Origin: Gammaproteobacteria bacterium
GTDB taxonomy: Bacteria > Pseudomonadota > Gammaproteobacteria > Xanthomonadales > SZUA-36
Direction: 5' to 3'
NCBI GenBank assembly: GCA_024279945.1
Contig: JAJRRA010000048.1
Coordinates: forward strand, 1 to 64,000
DNA length: 64,000 bases
The number at the start of each line of letters is the position of its first letter. The first letter of the stretch is position 1. The notes under the pieces are model-generated. The model was not told the DNA's origin. It ran no database searches and saw only the letters and a program-made list of their open reading frames with translations. A program made the translations under genes and the position numbers. Positions 1-6,434 of the stretch are shown here, piece after piece.

Positions 1-140
1 AACTTTGTTGACGGCACCTATGGGTTCCGGGTAACAATATGCAAAACCCGCGTCGCTATCGCTGCGAGGGGTGGCAACCTTGACCGGTTCAGGTGGCAAC
101 CTTCAAACGGATTAGGGGGCAATCTTCACCGGAATACGCA
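1..140 (+). mobile_element. Terminal part of an IS21-like element (cut by window edge)
   Basis: Three imperfect direct repeats lie in tandem: GGTGGCAACCTTGACCGG (from about 70), GGTGGCAACCTTCAAACGG (from about 91) and GGGGCAATCTTCACCGG (from about 115). The last runs into CCGGAATACGCA, which ends at 140. Repeated GTGGCAACCTT-type boxes followed by a terminus ending in CA are the layout of IS21-family ends, where each box is a transposase site. No transposase frame is visible here; it would lie left of the window. A terminus with the same outer 12 bases, inverted, occurs at 58548. The family assignment rests on this layout only. Confidence 0.6.
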
Positions 141-270
141 GTAACCTTTCCAGAACACTTAAAACCATGTCCCGCTATGGCATCGTGGAGATGAAAAGAG
201 AGAACAATCATGTCCGCCCAATTGCAAAAGCAACCGGGTTTCGCATCATCGCGGCATGAGAAAAAAGGAA

Positions 271-358
271 AAAAAGGGGGGCAGGTTGAATAACCTGAAA
301 ACGTAGGGTTAGCCTGAATCGCCTTTCAGTCAGGTTAATTCAACCTGACCCCTTTTTT
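271..358. repeat. GGGGTCAGGTT-type palindromic repeat, long version
   Basis: The left arm is about GGGGGCAGGTTGAATAACCTG (276-297, with one extra G) and the right arm CAGGTTAATTCAACCTGACCCC (331-352). A-rich sequence lies before it and a run of T after it, so the transcript would form a long hairpin. It belongs to the family seen at 1064, 2942, 3433, 17181 and 21221. It sits directly after the stop codon of the PIN toxin, so it may also act as a terminator. Confidence 0.75.
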
Positions 359-765
359 CCCTGCAAAAACCTGGCGGGGGTGATGATCCGGACGGAACGA
401 AATGGGTGCAGGGCCAGCAGGTCTTTATCGCCTGTGATGATGGTCTGCGCCCGGCCATTGACCGCGAGTTCGAGAAACTTGTCGTTCTTCGGGTCCCGGC
501 ACGCCTGTATCTTCCGAACAATCACCACGCGCTCGACCACTCGGCCCAAAACCCGGAAATACTCCTGGCGGTTAGCCAGGGAAATCCAGGGATCGCATTT
601 GGCGCGCGAGAGCACCGACGCGAATTCATGTAAGGTCTCGTCAGAGACGATCAGGCGCCCGCTGTGCAACCCTTTTCGAGCCGCCCGGGCCGGAACGCCG
701 GAAGGTATGAGCAGGTGGCTTATGAGTATGTTGGTATCAAAAACCAGGCGCGGCACATCGCTCAT
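340..765 (-). CDS. PIN-domain toxin of a type II toxin-antitoxin pair
   Basis: This 141-residue single-domain protein is a PIN-fold ribonuclease. The acidic metal-binding residues of the family are visible: Asp10 in VFDTN, Glu47 in ETLHEF, Asp95 in DPKND and Asp113 in TGDKDLL. PIN toxins of this type cut RNA, often tRNA or mRNA, when not held by their antitoxin. Its start codon overlaps the stop of the upstream Phd-like gene by four bases (ATGA), the usual sign of translational coupling in such pairs. The closest familiar description is the family named putative toxin-antitoxin system toxin component, PIN family. The RNA target cannot be read from sequence. Confidence 0.88.
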   Translation of the reverse strand: MSDVPRLVFDTNILISHLLIPSGVPARAARKGLHSGRLIVSDETLHEFASVLSRAKCDPWISLANRQEYFRVLGRVVERVVIVRKIQACRDPKNDKFLELAVNGRAQTIITGDKDLLALHPFRSVRIITPARFLQGKKGSG

Positions 766-1007
766 TCGGCGAGGATTTCATCGAGTTTTTGTTCCGTAAG
801 CCCGCGGCGGTCCGCCTGCTCGCCAACCTTGTCGCAGAACTGTTCAAACTCTGAAATATTCATTCCGCGCAGGCGTTCGTATTCTCTGGGCGAGAGCACC
901 ACAGCGACTTCACGGTTCTGACGGCGAATCATCACCGGCTCGGTTTGTGCGGCGTCGAGGACCGCCGCGAGTCTCTGTTTGGCCTCGGTTGCCGTTACGT
1001 ACTGCAT
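762..1007 (-). CDS. Phd/YefM-family antitoxin
   Basis: This 81-residue protein begins MQYVTATEAKQRLAAVLDAA, the classic Phd/YefM N-terminus that dimerises and binds operator DNA. The stretch VMIRRQNREVAVVLSPREYERL is the rest of the fold. The acidic C-terminal 35 residues would wrap the toxin. It is the first gene of the pair, as is normal, and a dyad directly upstream (1021-1046) fits autoregulation by the antitoxin or the complex. The start is supported by an AGGTGA element about 7 bases before ATG. Confidence 0.9.
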   Translation of the reverse strand: MQYVTATEAKQRLAAVLDAAQTEPVMIRRQNREVAVVLSPREYERLRGMNISEFEQFCDKVGEQADRRGLTEQKLDEILAE

Positions 1008-1020
1008 TTTGAGTCACCTG

Positions 1021-1055
1021 TGTCTATATTTTGTACATTATAGACAAAATAGACA
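1021..1055 (-). promoter_or_regulatory. Probable toxin-antitoxin autoregulatory operator
   Basis: A perfect dyad TGTCTATA (1021-1028) / TATAGACA (1039-1046) is followed by a further half-site TAGACA (1050-1055). It lies 13 bases ahead of the antitoxin start, in AT-rich sequence where the promoter must be. Phd-type antitoxins bind such palindromes to repress their own operon; the binding here is inferred. Confidence 0.6.
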
Positions 1056-1063
1056 AAACATAC

Positions 1064-1117
1064 AAAAAGAGGTCAGGTTGAACTAACTTTTTGGTTGATT
1101 CAACCTCACCCCTTTTT
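1064..1117. repeat. GGGGTCAGGTT-type palindromic repeat
   Basis: AGGTCAGGTTGAA (about 1070-1082) faces TTCAACCTCACCCC (about 1099-1112), with a short inner pair CTAAC/GGTTG, then a T run. It is a slightly decayed member of the family. It lies between the stop of the secreted protein gene and the promoter side of the toxin-antitoxin operon, and could terminate either. Confidence 0.7.
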
Positions 1118-1119
1118 CA

Positions 1120-2820
1120 TTACTCTCCGCCCCCACAGTTCCCGGTCGCACCGATGGTTGGCGGCGTCAGTCGATTGATGTCGAAACTGATGTCGCCGAA
1201 CAGTTCTGAAGTTACCTCGATATTGGCCAGGTCGCAGTCTGACCAGGTGACCTTGATGTTGCCCCAGGGCGTGCGCACCACCTTGTCCGGGTTGAAGGCG
1301 GCACCAAACTCCGTGCCATCGGTGATCACCATGGGCACATCGGCTGAGTTGCCGATGATCGGTGCAGAACCCACCAGCCAGGCCTGGCGGCCGCTGGTAT
1401 TGTTTTCATAGGTAAAATAAAATACCACCAGTGTGTTAACACCATCGATCACGGCTACATTAAAGATAAACCCCTCACCATCGCGCGCCACCTGGTACCA
1501 GGAACCGGAATAGCCGCCATCGATGGTGGTGTCAACCGGAACCGATACCGCCGATTGACAGACCCCCTCAACGCCGGTCGGCGCAGGAGTCAGGCGCACC
1601 AGTTCATAGCGAACCGCCGGGAAAAAGGGAGAATCCGACTCGACCAGTGCATTGTTGCAACCGTTGAAGCTCACTTTCACGTTACCCCAATCCATACGGT
1701 TAACCGAATCCGGGTCCATGGCCGGCCCGAATTGGGCGCCATCGGCAATAATCACCGGCACGGAAGCCTTGTTGCCGATAATGGGCGCCGAGCCAACCAG
1801 CCAGGCCTGGCGGCCGCTGTTGTTGTTTTCGTAGGTAAAATAAAACAGCACCAGGGTCGGAATACCGCCGACCACGGCCACGTCAAAAATAAATCCTTCG
1901 CCGCTCCGCTCCGTACCAAGCCATGACCCGGACAGGGTGCCGTCAATCGTGAGCGCATCATCACCGCTAAAGGCCTGCCGGTCCTGAACATATATAGGAT
2001 CAGACACTGTATGAGTATAGATTCTGGTCTCGCCGGTCTCATGGTCTACAACAGTGAGCACAAAATCCAGCGGATCGAACATGCTATAAGTGACCCAGTA
2101 CCGGCCATTGGCTGAGCTGCCGTCATTGATGGTGACAAAGAGATCGAAAAAAGTTGGATTGATGAAGGGGAATCCAGCAGTGCCGCCGGACAGTTTCTGC
2201 ACCGGGGATGTTGAGTCACCGGTTTCCACGGAAACCTCGAAGCGTCCGTCATGCAGGCAGCTTGTGCCTGCGCTTTCCATACAGTCCCCCGCCGCCTCAG
2301 TCGTGTTTTCGGCCGCAGACTGCGGGGTCTGAATGGATTTGGATGCCGCCGATTTCTGTTGCCCTCCCGGGCAAGTGGCAAAGGCATTCGTGTCGGTGAT
2401 TGGCTGGAAGGGTGTGCCATCCGGGCTTGAATAGATACTTACCTGTCCGCTTTCCGTGTCAGTAACCGTCAAAGTGGTTTCAACATCGGTGAGTCCAGCA
2501 GCAAATACCCAGAATTTGCCTCCCCCCGCACAGTCATCGAATACGTGAACGGCTACTTCCAGGTTATCCGGGTCAAAAAACCAGAAACCGGTCCAGTCGT
2601 CCGAAACAGGAATTACCCGCCCCGAACCCGAGCCATCGAAATCCTGCACGGTACCGGGATGTCCCGCCTCTGTCATCCAGTCAACTTCCACTTTGAAGCG
2701 GTTTCCGTTGAGGCACAAAGTGATGGGGCTGGCTGCGCAGGGATCCGCACCATGCTGTCCATAAGCCAGCGGGCTACACAGAATAAGGGCCAAAAGGCCC
2801 GTCAGGGTGGTTCTCCGCAT
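1120..2820 (-). CDS. Secreted protein with two pairs of internal repeats (function unknown)
   Basis: This is a 566-residue protein. The N-terminus MRRTTLTGLLALILCSPLAYG is a clear Sec signal peptide. Two repeat types follow. Type A occurs near residues 30-150 and 185-290: LCLNGNRFKVEV... and CLHDGRFEVSV..., each with an FxxxNPxxxxxxVxxxDG-like core and a VxDxExG segment near its end. Type B occurs near 290-410 and 435-560: SGSWxxxxRxGEGFIFxVAV..., then FYFTYENNxSGRQAWLVGSAPIIGN, ending in a WGNxKVxxxxC segment. The two B copies are nearly identical over long stretches, so they arose by recent duplication. Paired cysteines fit an exported protein. I know the A motif only as a recurrent unit in secreted proteins; no enzymatic motif is visible. 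Confidence 0.8.
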   Translation of the reverse strand: MRRTTLTGLLALILCSPLAYGQHGADPCAASPITLCLNGNRFKVEVDWMTEAGHPGTVQDFDGSGSGRVIPVSDDWTGFWFFDPDNLEVAVHVFDDCAGGGKFWVFAAGLTDVETTLTVTDTESGQVSIYSSPDGTPFQPITDTNAFATCPGGQQKSAASKSIQTPQSAAENTTEAAGDCMESAGTSCLHDGRFEVSVETGDSTSPVQKLSGGTAGFPFINPTFFDLFVTINDGSSANGRYWVTYSMFDPLDFVLTVVDHETGETRIYTHTVSDPIYVQDRQAFSGDDALTIDGTLSGSWLGTERSGEGFIFDVAVVGGIPTLVLFYFTYENNNSGRQAWLVGSAPIIGNKASVPVIIADGAQFGPAMDPDSVNRMDWGNVKVSFNGCNNALVESDSPFFPAVRYELVRLTPAPTGVEGVCQSAVSVPVDTTIDGGYSGSWYQVARDGEGFIFNVAVIDGVNTLVVFYFTYENNTSGRQAWLVGSAPIIGNSADVPMVITDGTEFGAAFNPDKVVRTPWGNIKVTWSDCDLANIEVTSELFGDISFDINRLTPPTIGATGNCGGGE

Positions 2821-2941
2821 CTCAATTCCCTTTTATAATTATTAGCTATCAGAATAACTATAGGACAAGTCCGTGCAAAAGGCTGCCCCCTTAGAATAGG
2901 CGGAGCGAGTGCAGTAATTGACACGCTTTGTAAAAATGGGC

Positions 2942-3012
2942 GGTAAACCCGACCGACAGCGCTTCGCGCTCCGAACGGGGGTCAGGTTCTCGGAACCAGA
3001 CCCCGGCTTTAC
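2942..3012. repeat. Composite palindromic repeat of the GGGGTCAGGTT family
   Basis: An outer pair GTAAACCCG / CGGCTTTAC encloses a tight hairpin AGCGC-TTC-GCGCT (2958-2970) and an arm pair GGGGTCAGGTTC / GAACCAGACCCC (2977-3004). This resembles a mosaic REP unit. It lies in the leader region of the tmRNA gene, about 50 bases upstream of its 5' end, where nothing else is coded (2821-3064). Confidence 0.65.
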
Positions 3013-3064
3013 CCTAGGGACGCGCCAGCGCTGACATGTTAAACTACCCAGACTTAAGACCCTA

Positions 3065-3425
3065 GGGGGCGACCTGGATTCGACGCAGGTAGTGAAACCC
3101 AAGGTGCATGCCGAGCTGCAACCATCTCGTAAAACTGATTGCAAACTTTTAGTTGCCAATGATGACAACTACGCTTTAGCAGCTTAAACACCTGCGTAAA
3201 GCCTTCCGCCCGGTTTCGTGCCTGTACGACCGGATCACGGGAGTCACCCTATACAGGATCGCGATGAAGCACGCCTGGTGTGGATTCGTTAAAACTTATC
3301 CAGGCTCGTTGTTGGTCTTCCCTGCCGCTCGGGTAGCCTTCAATTAAATAAAATGACCGGATAAGCATGTAGAGCCAAAGGCGGATCACTTGCGGACGCG
3401 GGTTCGATTCCCGCCGCCTCCACCA
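3065..3425 (+). ncRNA. ssrA: tmRNA (transfer-messenger RNA)
   Basis: tmRNA rescues ribosomes stalled on broken mRNA and tags the nascent peptide for proteolysis, working with SmpB. The 5' end GGGGGCGACCTGGATTCGACG and the 3' end GGTTCGATTCCCGCCGCCTCCACCA carry the tRNA-like domain. The acceptor stem GGGGGCG (3065-3071) pairs with CGCCTCC (3415-3421), then discriminator A and an encoded CCA (3423-3425). The mRNA-like part has resume codon GCC at 3155 and reads ANDDNYALAA before TAA at 3185-3187, close to the common ANDENYALAA tag. The length of 361 bases is normal for a one-piece gammaproteobacterial tmRNA. Confidence 0.97.
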
Positions 3426-3432
3426 ATGATCC

Positions 3433-3487
3433 AAAAAAGGGGTCAGGTTGAAGTAACCGAAAGGTTATTCAACCTGACCCCTTTTTT
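3433..3487. repeat. Perfect GGGGTCAGGTT hairpin with T tract (possible tmRNA terminator)
   Basis: The arms are AAAAAAGGGGTCAGGTTGAA (3433-3452) and its exact complement (3468-3487), a 20-base-pair stem. Inside, AACC-GAAA-GGTT makes a small hairpin with a GNRA tetraloop. It starts eight bases after the tmRNA 3' end and has A and T tracts on the two sides, so it can work as an intrinsic terminator in either direction. It is the best-preserved member of the repeat family in the window. Confidence 0.8.
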
Positions 3488-3498
3488 GCGGCCCTCAG

Positions 3499-3525
3499 TG
3501 ACAAAGTTTGTCAGTCAGCGACAAA
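3499..3525. promoter_or_regulatory. Candidate enhancer-type activator site upstream of pilA
   Basis: A perfect dyad TGACAAAGTTTGTCA (3499-3513) is followed by another CGACAAA half-site (3519-3525). It lies about 85-100 bases upstream of the -24 element of the sigma-54 promoter, the normal distance for an enhancer-binding activator. TGTC-type half-sites are what PilR is known to use in Pseudomonas; that PilR binds here is inference. Confidence 0.5.
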
Positions 3526-3600
3526 AATACAGCATTTTGAGCTCAGCCATGAATTATAAAGATACCCTATCCTGTTGTTTTTATGAGATTCAGTATTTTC

Positions 3601-3616
3601 TGGCACACAGATTGCA
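3601..3616 (+). promoter_or_regulatory. Sigma-54 promoter of the pilin gene
   Basis: TGGCAC-ACAGA-TTGCA matches the -24/-12 consensus TGGCAC-N5-TTGCW exactly. It lies 79 bases ahead of the pilin start codon, leaving a leader of about 65 bases. pilA genes of Pseudomonas and relatives are transcribed by RpoN with the PilS/PilR system, so sequence and context agree. Confidence 0.88.
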
Positions 3617-3694
3617 TGTTTTTTATGTCGGGTACCGTATTTATAGGCCTTATTAAAGCGGTACTCAATAAATCTGCCCAGGGAGGGCCAGCAG

Positions 3695-4165
3695 ATGAAG
3701 TATCTTTATCGAGGGCACCAAGGACCGGCCTCAAGAGGATTTACGCTAATCGAATTGATGATCGTGATCTCGATCATCGCCATTTTAGTATCAATCGCCG
3801 TACCCGCTTACCAGAGCTATTCGGTCCGGGCAAAAGTCAGTGAAGGATTGAGCCTTGCGGCCGCCGCAAAGCTGGCAGTGGGTGAGACCTGCATGAGCGA
3901 CCCGACCATCGTTCCCAGCAACAGCACGGTCGGCTATTCATTCACCAACAGCAAGTACGTCAGCTCCATCGCCATCAGTCATACCTGCCAGGAGCCCTGG
4001 ATTATCATCCGCACCGTCAATACAGGTGCCGCGACCAACGTAGTTCTTTCCCTGGATGGCTACTTAAGCGCGGCGGCCGGTCGCGTGGTGTGGAATTGTA
4101 ACCAGGTGGCCGGCCTGAAGAGACATATGCCGCAGAGTTGCCGGGATAATCACGGCGTTCCCTAA
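3695..4165 (+). CDS. pilA: Type IV major pilin (PilA-like)
   Basis: This 156-residue prepilin has a 15-residue leader ending in RG, cut before FTLIELMIV by the prepilin peptidase PilD. Glu5 of the mature protein and the long hydrophobic helix ([19 protein letters not shown]) are the assembly signals. The remaining 110 residues form the globular head, with two cysteine pairs possible, including a C-terminal loop (WNCNQ...PQSCRD) typical of the pilin D-region. It stands alone behind a sigma-54 promoter, as major pilins do; the minor pilins are 42 kb away. GGGAGG about 10 bases before ATG supports the start. It could be a second pilin rather than the main one. Confidence 0.9.
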   Translation: MKYLYRGHQGPASRGFTLIELMIVISIIAILVSIAVPAYQSYSVRAKVSEGLSLAAAAKLAVGETCMSDPTIVPSNSTVGYSFTNSKYVSSIAISHTCQEPWIIIRTVNTGAATNVVLSLDGYLSAAAGRVVWNCNQVAGLKRHMPQSCRDNHGVP

Positions 4166-4193
4166 ACCGTGCCCGCTTACCACGGCGGGAATC

Positions 4194-4571
4194 TTAATCT
4201 TTTTGGATGGGCGTCTTACGGCCTTTGTCATCGACGCAGACAAAAGTAATATGGGTGTCAAACAGCACCTGATGCTGCTCACGCTGATAGCGCTCCCCGA
4301 ATACTTCAACATGGTAGGTGACTGAACTGGTGCCGATACGGGTCTGCTGACAATCGAAACAGAGAATCTGCCCCTTCACGATCTGGTGCCGGAAGGTCAC
4401 ATCATCCAGACCGATGGTCACGAACTTACGCTCCGGCAAATCCAGGCTCACGCGAATGTAGGCGATTTCATCCACCCATTTCAGTAAATTACCTCCGAAC
4501 AGAAAACCATAGTCGTTCAGGTGCTCCGGCCGCACGATTTTGTAATGCTGCATGAAAACAGGGCCATTCAA
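4194..4571 (-). CDS. Hotdog-fold acyl-CoA thioesterase
   Basis: This 125-residue single hotdog domain resembles the YciA/acyl-CoA hydrolase group. GFLFGGNLLKWVDEIAYI carries the conserved G-G-x-L-L-x-W-x-D segment with the catalytic-type Asp, followed by VTIGLDDVTFRHQIVKGQ and a central strand hydrogen-bond segment. Such enzymes release free acids from acyl-CoA. It follows the leuD-like gene by 45 bases on the same strand and may be the last gene of that operon, where it could recycle CoA from branched acyl-CoA intermediates. Substrate length cannot be told from sequence. Confidence 0.85.
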   Translation of the reverse strand: MNGPVFMQHYKIVRPEHLNDYGFLFGGNLLKWVDEIAYIRVSLDLPERKFVTIGLDDVTFRHQIVKGQILCFDCQQTRIGTSSVTYHVEVFGERYQREQHQVLFDTHITFVCVDDKGRKTPIQKD

Positions 4572-4616
4572 TATGGGCCCTACATGCTAGAGCCTGAGCT
4601 AGCTGGCCGCAAGCGA

Positions 4617-5120
4617 CTAGCCCACTGCACGCTCCTGCAGCAGTCGCCGCGCATACGGGATCAGGCCGCCGGCATCGATAATGGCCTGGCGCGCCTGCGG
4701 CAATGCCTCAATGGCATAGAAATTGCCGCTGGTGAGGTTCCACACCTTGCCCTCCCGAACTTCCAACTCGTCACCCTCCCCGGCCTCAATATCCGGGCAA
4801 ATGATCATCTGCAACCCGACGTTGATTGAGTTTTGCAGGAAAATCCGGGCGAAGTTACGAGCCACTACGGTCAGGCCGTAACCCTTGATGCAGGAGGCCG
4901 CCTGCTCACGTGACGAACCGCAGCCGAAGTTGTCCCCGGCAACGATGAAACTTCCCGGCGGAACCTGCTTCGAAATCAACCGTTGATTGAATTCGCCATC
5001 GTCCGCAAACGCATATTCCGGCGTCTCCGTCGGCAGTACCGTGGCCATGAAACGGCCCGGATAGATGATATCCGTTGAAATATCATTGCCCAGTTTCAAA
5101 GCAACCTTGCCTTGTGCCAT
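4617..5120 (-). CDS. Aconitase-family small (swivel) subunit, LeuD-like
   Basis: This 167-residue swivel domain starts with LGNDISTDIIYPGRF, the pattern of isopropylmalate-isomerase and homoaconitase small subunits. GDNFGCGSSREQA (near residues 63-75) is the substrate-binding loop. It joins the large subunit encoded one base upstream to make a hydro-lyase that moves a hydroxyl group between neighbouring carbons of a branched dicarboxylate. The context (CoA-transferase and lyase rather than leuA) argues against leucine synthesis and for a catabolic C5/C6 dicarboxylate such as citraconate, citramalate or methylmalate. The exact substrate is open. Confidence 0.88.
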   Translation of the reverse strand: MAQGKVALKLGNDISTDIIYPGRFMATVLPTETPEYAFADDGEFNQRLISKQVPPGSFIVAGDNFGCGSSREQAASCIKGYGLTVVARNFARIFLQNSINVGLQMIICPDIEAGEGDELEVREGKVWNLTSGNFYAIEALPQARQAIIDAGGLIPYARRLLQERAVG

Positions 5121-5121
5121 G

Positions 5122-6411
5122 TCAGTTCTCCTCTCTCGGGTCTGAGATCACGCCGGTCAGCGCACTGGCCGCAGCCACCGCGGCGGAACACAAGAATACC
5201 TCCGCCCCCGGGTTGCCCATCCGCCCCTTGAAATTTCGGTTGGTGGTGGCAAGGGCGGTTTCACCGTCACCCAGCGCCCCCTGATGGATACCCAGGCAGG
5301 GTCCGCAACCGGGGTTGCAAACCACTGCACCGGCCTCGATCAGGTCACTCCCATAACCCAGGCGCAGCGCATCCCGGTAGATGCGCCAGGAGGCCGGGAA
5401 CACAATCATGCGCATATCCGCTGTCACCCGTTTGCCTTTGAGTATCCCGGCGGCAACCTCGAGGTCATCCAGGCGGCCGTTGGTGCAGGAGCCCACCACG
5501 ATCTGATTGATTTTCTTCCCTTTTACCTCAGCAATGGGCTTGACGTTGTCAACGGTGTGAGGACAGGCGATTTGTGGTTCGAGTTGGCTGGCGTCAATTT
5601 CCACTACCCGGTCATAAACTGCATCCGGGTCGGCGGCAAAAAGGTCCAGTTCATCCGCAACCCCCGCCTCATCGCGCAGGTAGCGGCAGGTCTCCTCGTC
5701 CGGTGGAACCACGCCTGCAGTCGCACCGGCCTCCACCGACATATCGCACAAGACCAGGCGACCGGATGTCGAAAGATCACGAATGGTATCGCCATGAAAC
5801 TCGATCACCCTGAAGTTGGCGCCCTCGGCGCTGAGCAGGCCCACCAGGTGCAGGATCAGATCCTTGGCGTAGACCGCAGGTGGGAGTTCGCCGTTTACCA
5901 CGACCTTGATGGTGCCCGGCACCTCCACATTGAGAATGCTCCCCAGCGCCCAGACCGCGGCCATTTCCGTGGCCCCGATGCCGAAGGCGAAAGCACCCAG
6001 CGCACCGTGTGTGGTGGTGTGGCTGTCGGTGCCCAACAGCACCTGCCCGGGCCGCACATAACCATTTTCGGGGAGAATCTGGTGACAGATACCGCCCACA
6101 TCACCACGAATATCGTGAAACTTGCCGATCCCCTGCGCGGCAACGAACTCGCGGGTTTTCTTGTGATTGGTCGCCGTCTTGGACGACTCGGCGGGCACCC
6201 GGTGGTCGAAGATAATCGCGATCCTGTCTGGATCCCAAACGCGGGCCTCCTGCCCGGTATCACGAAAAATTTCCTGAAACTGGTTAATCACGAGCGCCGC
6301 ATTTTCATGCGACATCGCCAGGTGTACCGGCAATTCAAGGATGTCCCCCACCAACACCTCGTCCCGCTTGCAGGCGCGGGCCAGCAATTTCTGTATGTAA
6401 GTCATTCCCAT
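5122..6411 (-). CDS. Aconitase-family large subunit, LeuC-like, [4Fe-4S]
   Basis: This 429-residue protein has the normal length for the compact archaeal-type LeuC/homoaconitase large subunit. Three cysteines that hold the catalytic [4Fe-4S] cluster are in place: Cys309 in VVGSCTNGR, Cys369 and Cys372 in CNPGCGPCLG. The loops LLGTDSHTTTHGALGAFAFGIGATE bear the substrate-contacting residues. It is followed at one base by the small subunit. DmdA/DmdB-type dimethylmaleate hydratase and citraconate/mesaconate hydratases have the same architecture, so LeuC is a family label here, not a claim of leucine biosynthesis. Confidence 0.9.
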   Translation of the reverse strand: MGMTYIQKLLARACKRDEVLVGDILELPVHLAMSHENAALVINQFQEIFRDTGQEARVWDPDRIAIIFDHRVPAESSKTATNHKKTREFVAAQGIGKFHDIRGDVGGICHQILPENGYVRPGQVLLGTDSHTTTHGALGAFAFGIGATEMAAVWALGSILNVEVPGTIKVVVNGELPPAVYAKDLILHLVGLLSAEGANFRVIEFHGDTIRDLSTSGRLVLCDMSVEAGATAGVVPPDEETCRYLRDEAGVADELDLFAADPDAVYDRVVEIDASQLEPQIACPHTVDNVKPIAEVKGKKINQIVVGSCTNGRLDDLEVAAGILKGKRVTADMRMIVFPASWRIYRDALRLGYGSDLIEAGAVVCNPGCGPCLGIHQGALGDGETALATTNRNFKGRMGNPGAEVFLCSAAVAAASALTGVISDPREEN

Positions 6412-6434
6412 GTTGCTTTACTCCTTAAACTTCG

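Noticed and set aside
2842-3434. Minus-strand frames of 108 and 61 residues over the tmRNA region
   Set aside because: They overlap the tmRNA gene, whose structure and tag are unambiguous. Peptides such as WRRRESNPRP are the well-known artefact of translating tRNA-like ends.
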